Assembly (NCBI RefSeq): GCF_012516375.2
Contig: NZ_CP051204.2
Coordinates: forward strand, 7,192,001-7,256,000
Direction of reading: 5' to 3'
DNA from: Chitinophaga oryzae
Lineage (GTDB): Bacteria > Bacteroidota > Bacteroidia > Chitinophagales > Chitinophagaceae
DNA length: 64,000 nucleotides
This document shows, in pieces, positions 60,906-64,000 of the stretch; positions within the stretch are counted from its first letter, which is position 1, and every line of letters starts with the position of its first letter. The position numbers and the translations under genes were made by a program. Under the pieces are notes generated by a model, which saw nothing but the letters and a program-made list of their open reading frames with translations, was not told the DNA's origin and searched no databases.

Positions 60906-63900
60906 TCAGAAGCCCACCATCAAACCAAAGTTGACTACCCGCTGGATGGGATACCCAAGGCCCTTGCCGCCCATTTCGATGTCCCACAGCCTGAACTTTG
61001 AGAAAGTGACCAGGTTGGTGGCATTGGCATACACCCGCAGGTTAGACATATGGATACGTTTTATAAGGTGCTGTGGCACCGTGTACCCCAGTTCCACCTG
61101 TTTGAGGCGGAGGAAGGCGCCGTTGCGCATGAACCAGGTGCTGCTTTGGGTGCTGTTGGTATTGAGCACAGGGCTGAGGCGGGGCCAGAGGGCGTACAGG
61201 TTGCGGTCCTCCTCCGACCAGTGGCTGTCTGCATATGCTTTCAGCAGCTGTGTTTCAGAGGTGACAGCGCTGTTGTCGTCCACATCGATGAAAGGAGAGG
61301 TAGCGTTTACATCAATCCAGAAAGACGACCGCGCAGAGCCCTGGAAGAAAGCGGAGAAGTCCACGCCTTTGTATTTAGCGCTGAAGCCGAAGCCGTAGAT
61401 GATTTCCGGCGTGGTCGGGTAACCGATGGGCACCATATCGCTGGGCGTAATTTGCCCGTCGCCGTTCACATCGCGGAATTTGATATCGCCGCCCATGGTT
61501 TTGAAATTGCCGAAAGCTTGTTGTGGGGAGCTTCTTACTTCTTCATCATCGATAAAGAGACGTTCCGCGATATATCCCCAGCGTTGGGAAATCGGGTAGC
61601 CTACATGGTAGCGGTACCACTCGTCGTAACGCGGTTCTTCGTACGCTTTGAACTTGTTGCGGGCGAAGGTGAAGTTACCGCGCATGGTCAGGAAAAATTC
61701 CCTGCCGATGTTGGTATTAAAATCAGCGGTGAAGTCGAAAGCATTGGACTGCGCCTTGCCCACATTGGCTTTGGGCGTAGCCTGAAGGCCCATGGTTTTG
61801 GGCGTGGAGGCCCTGTCCATGAGGATATTGTAACGTTGTTCCGTGAAATACTCCGCGATGATGTCCAGTTTGTTGAACAGGCTGATCTCCAGCCCGAAAG
61901 TGGAGTTCCTGGCCGTTTCCCAGGTGATAGCCTGGTTGTCATACCGGCCGATGGAGATGCCCGGGCGGTTATAGCCGCCGTTTACGCCAAAGGTAGCGCC
62001 ACGTTTACTGTCGTTCATGTTGACGTTGGAGAGGTAAAAGAAGCGGTCGTCTTCATTGCCGATCGCGTCATTGCCTACAAGGCCATAATTGGCTCTGACC
62101 TTGAGTTTGGTGATGACCTTTTCCAGCGGCTGGAAGAATTTTTCGTTGGAAACGAACCAGGCTGCTCCTGCGGAGGGGAAGAAGCCGTAGCGTTCCGTTT
62201 TATAAAAACGTTCGGAGCCGTTATAGCCGAAGTTAAATTCCCCGAAGAAGCGGTTGTCGTAAGAATAGGTAACGCGGCCGGACAAGCCCAGGTTGCGGGA
62301 CGGCAGTGATTTCTGCAGCAGGTTGACACTGGGGTTGGAAATATCGTCGATGGTCTGGAGGTTGTTGCGGGCAATGAAGATGAGCATACCAGCGAGGCCA
62401 TGTTTATCAAAAGTCCGGTTATAGTCAACCGCAGATTCCAGGTAGAAGGTAGACGCCACGGTCCTTTTACCGGGTACATAGTTCAGGTAATCTGTACCCT
62501 GGTCAGGGTTGATGTCGCGCAATACATAGGTGTTGCTGAGTTTATCGTAGTTATTGGCGGCATACCAGAAGGGCGTGTACTGGCGGGACACATCGAAGTA
62601 AGCCTGGCGGTTGGTATTCATCATGGCGCGGACAGACAGTCCTTTGGTGATGAAAGAAGACAGGTCTTGTTTTAGTTCGAACTGTGCCAGCATCAGGGAG
62701 CGGGAATATTGTTTATACCCTTTCACCATGTCGGCGTAGGGATTAAGGTATTCGCCGTTGTTGAAGTTACCAAACAGCGGGTGGGCAACGAACTGGTGGG
62801 CGTCGTCGGCCGGGTAGTAAGCGGGGAAGAGTACCTGGTTGGACCAGATCATTTTCTGATAAAGTTTTTCACCGCCGTCGATGGGACCTTTGTATTCGTC
62901 GAAGGTGCCATGGAGACGGACCATGGCGGAAGTAGATTTCGTCACCCGTATGTTGACGTTGGAGCGCAGCGTATAGGTAGTGAGGTCGATGTTGTTGTTA
63001 AAGTTATTACGGCCGTCTACGTTGAGGATACCGTTGTCTTTCGTATAGCCGCCGGAGACAAAGTAGGTCGCTATTTGTCCGCCGCCGCTGAGGTTGAAGT
63101 TAGCGCGTTTGTTGACCGTCTGTTTTTTAAAGAGCATTTCTTTCCAGTTGGTGGTAGGAAATACGTCTCTGTTTGTACCGGCTTTAGTGTTGTCTATTTT
63201 ACTTTGCGGGTAGGTAACCGGCGCCAGCGGGTTGCGGGTGAGCACTGCTTCGTTGTTCAGTTCCATATAAGTGATGGGGTCTGCCAGCTCCACATCGCGG
63301 GTAGGTGCGGAGATAGAGTTTTCGAGGCGCAGGTTAAATCTGGCCTTCCCTTCTTTCCCTTCCTTGGTGGTGACGAGGATGACGCCGTTGGCGCCCCTGG
63401 CGCCGTAAAGGGCGTTGGCCGTTGCGTCTTTCATGATGGAGAAACTGGCGATATCGTCTGTCGTAAGGCGGGCCAGTTCTGTGACATCGTATTCGATACC
63501 ATCGATGAGGATGAGCGGACTTTTTTTGTAGCCGAAGGTGGTGGCGCCGCGGATGAAAAATTCTGCGTTGTCCATGCCGGGCTCGCCGCTGCGCTGATAA
63601 GCGATGACGCCGGCGAGGCGGCCTGCCAGTGCGGTGGTGAGATTGCTGGAGGGCACTTTCAGTTCACCCGGATTGATGGTGGTGATGGAACCGATGACGG
63701 ACGCCTTTTTCTGTTTGCCATAGGCTACCACGACGGTTTCATTCAGCTGACTGGAAGATGTTTTCAGTTGTACGTTGATGACACCGCGGGCGTTGAGTGG
63801 CAATTCCTGTGGCGTATACCCTACCATCGTATAGACGATGACGGTAGTGTTGTCCGGTACGGCGAGAATGTAGCGGCCGTTCATGTCGGTGGTGGTTCCG

Positions 63901-64000
63901 ATGTTCGGGCTGTTTTTCACCAGCACGGTAACGCCGGGCATAGGTGCGCCGGAGGTATCGGTCACCAGTCCGCGGACTTCTTTTCGGATTTTTTCCGTGA
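60906..64000 (-). CDS. SusC/RagA TonB-linked receptor (5' end outside window)
   Basis: The frame is open to the right edge, and the residues before the first internal start read RKEVRGLVTDTSGA, so the N-terminus continues outside. Visible are a carboxypeptidase-regulatory-like domain, the plug (ILIDGIEYDVTELARLTTDDIASFSIMKDATANALYGARGANGVILVTTKEG) and the full barrel ending RVVNFGLMVGF. Whether an STN domain precedes is not visible. With SusD and two accessory lipoproteins downstream it is a polysaccharide-utilisation locus. Confidence 0.95.
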   Translation of the reverse strand, partial: TEKIRKEVRGLVTDTSGAPMPGVTVLVKNSPNIGTTTDMNGRYILAVPDNTTVIVYTMVGYTPQELPLNARGVINVQLKTSSSQLNETVVVAYGKQKKASVIGSITTINPGELKVPSSNLTTALAGRLAGVIAYQRSGEPGMDNAEFFIRGATTFGYKKSPLILIDGIEYDVTELARLTTDDIASFSIMKDATANALYGARGANGVILVTTKEGKEGKARFNLRLENSISAPTRDVELADPITYMELNNEAVLTRNPLAPVTYPQSKIDNTKAGTNRDVFPTTNWKEMLFKKQTVNKRANFNLSGGGQIATYFVSGGYTKDNGILNVDGRNNFNNNIDLTTYTLRSNVNIRVTKSTSAMVRLHGTFDEYKGPIDGGEKLYQKMIWSNQVLFPAYYPADDAHQFVAHPLFGNFNNGEYLNPYADMVKGYKQYSRSLMLAQFELKQDLSSFITKGLSVRAMMNTNRQAYFDVSRQYTPFWYAANNYDKLSNTYVLRDINPDQGTDYLNYVPGKRTVASTFYLESAVDYNRTFDKHGLAGMLIFIARNNLQTIDDISNPSVNLLQKSLPSRNLGLSGRVTYSYDNRFFGEFNFGYNGSERFYKTERYGFFPSAGAAWFVSNEKFFQPLEKVITKLKVRANYGLVGNDAIGNEDDRFFYLSNVNMNDSKRGATFGVNGGYNRPGISIGRYDNQAITWETARNSTFGLEISLFNKLDIIAEYFTEQRYNILMDRASTPKTMGLQATPKANVGKAQSNAFDFTADFNTNIGREFFLTMRGNFTFARNKFKAYEEPRYDEWYRYHVGYPISQRWGYIAERLFIDDEEVRSSPQQAFGNFKTMGGDIKFRDVNGDGQITPSDMVPIGYPTTPEIIYGFGFSAKYKGVDFSAFFQGSARSSFWIDVNATSPFIDVDDNSAVTSETQLLKAYADSHWSEEDRNLYALWPRLSPVLNTNSTQSSTWFMRNGAFLRLKQVELGYTVPQHLIKRIHMSNLRVYANATNLVTFSKFRLWDIEMGGKGLGYPIQRVVNFGLMVGF

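Overview
The window is about 64 kb of a Bacteroidota chromosome. The family is most likely Chitinophagaceae, and Chitinophaga or a close relative is my best guess. The basis is the SusC/SusD pairs, FecR/ECF sigma surface signalling, type IX secretion (T9SS) sorting domains, PorP/SprF proteins, Bacteroidota-type promoters (TTTG, about 18-20 nt, TAnnTTTG) and a near absence of Shine-Dalgarno sequences. The genus call is inference. No tRNA, rRNA, insertion sequence, prophage or CRISPR array was seen.

Region 1 (1-12,700, all minus strand) is amino-acid biosynthesis. The histidine genes hisG-hisD-hisC-hisB are followed by a complete tryptophan operon, trpE-G-D-C-F-B-A, and then by hisH and a GNAT-hisA gene that runs off the left edge. 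The trp operon is therefore nested inside the his gene order. Each operon has its own promoter, a short leader peptide (three consecutive Trp codons for trp, six His in seven codons for his) and a hairpin before the first structural gene. These are two ribosome-mediated attenuators. The first gene at the left edge is an in-frame fusion of an acetyltransferase domain to HisA.

Region 2 (12,700-17,500) holds a DEDDh exonuclease, then a plus-strand DNA-damage cassette: a UmuD-like autoprotease, an unrecognised 165-residue protein and an SRAP (YedK/HMCES-type) protein. It has paired palindromes at the likely promoter and no umuC. A convergent orphan beta-propeller protein follows.

Region 3 (17,650-24,850) is an L-rhamnose catabolic operon: transporter, aldolase-dehydrogenase fusion, isomerase, kinase and GntR-type regulator. 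Two phased palindromes upstream of the transporter are a likely operator. An AT-rich RhuM/Fic gene follows and looks acquired.

Region 4 (26,000-54,450, minus strand) starts with an ECF sigma factor and FecR. After a 417-bp gap comes a nearly gap-free run of about 25.6 kb: SusC, SusD, a zinc metallopeptidase lipoprotein, a DUF4302 lipoprotein, a giant T9SS type-B surface protein of about 2,980 residues, a tiny protein that is little more than a T9SS type-A sorting tag, a second PKD-rich type-B protein, PorP/SprF, an OmpA/TPR/PD40 protein, a second PorP/SprF and a collagen-like lipoprotein. A hairpin and a second ECF sigma gene close the run. The layout suggests a co-regulated surface machine joining nutrient uptake to adhesin export and anchoring.

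Region 5 (54,600-64,000) holds a small acidic protein, a GH105-like unsaturated glycuronyl hydrolase, a 0.7-kb mosaic of tandem and palindromic repeats, and most of a polysaccharide-utilisation locus (DUF4998, DUF4959/DUF5000-like, SusD, and SusC cut by the right edge). Across the window several inverted repeats sit directly on or after stop codons, and two of these belong to one sequence family.
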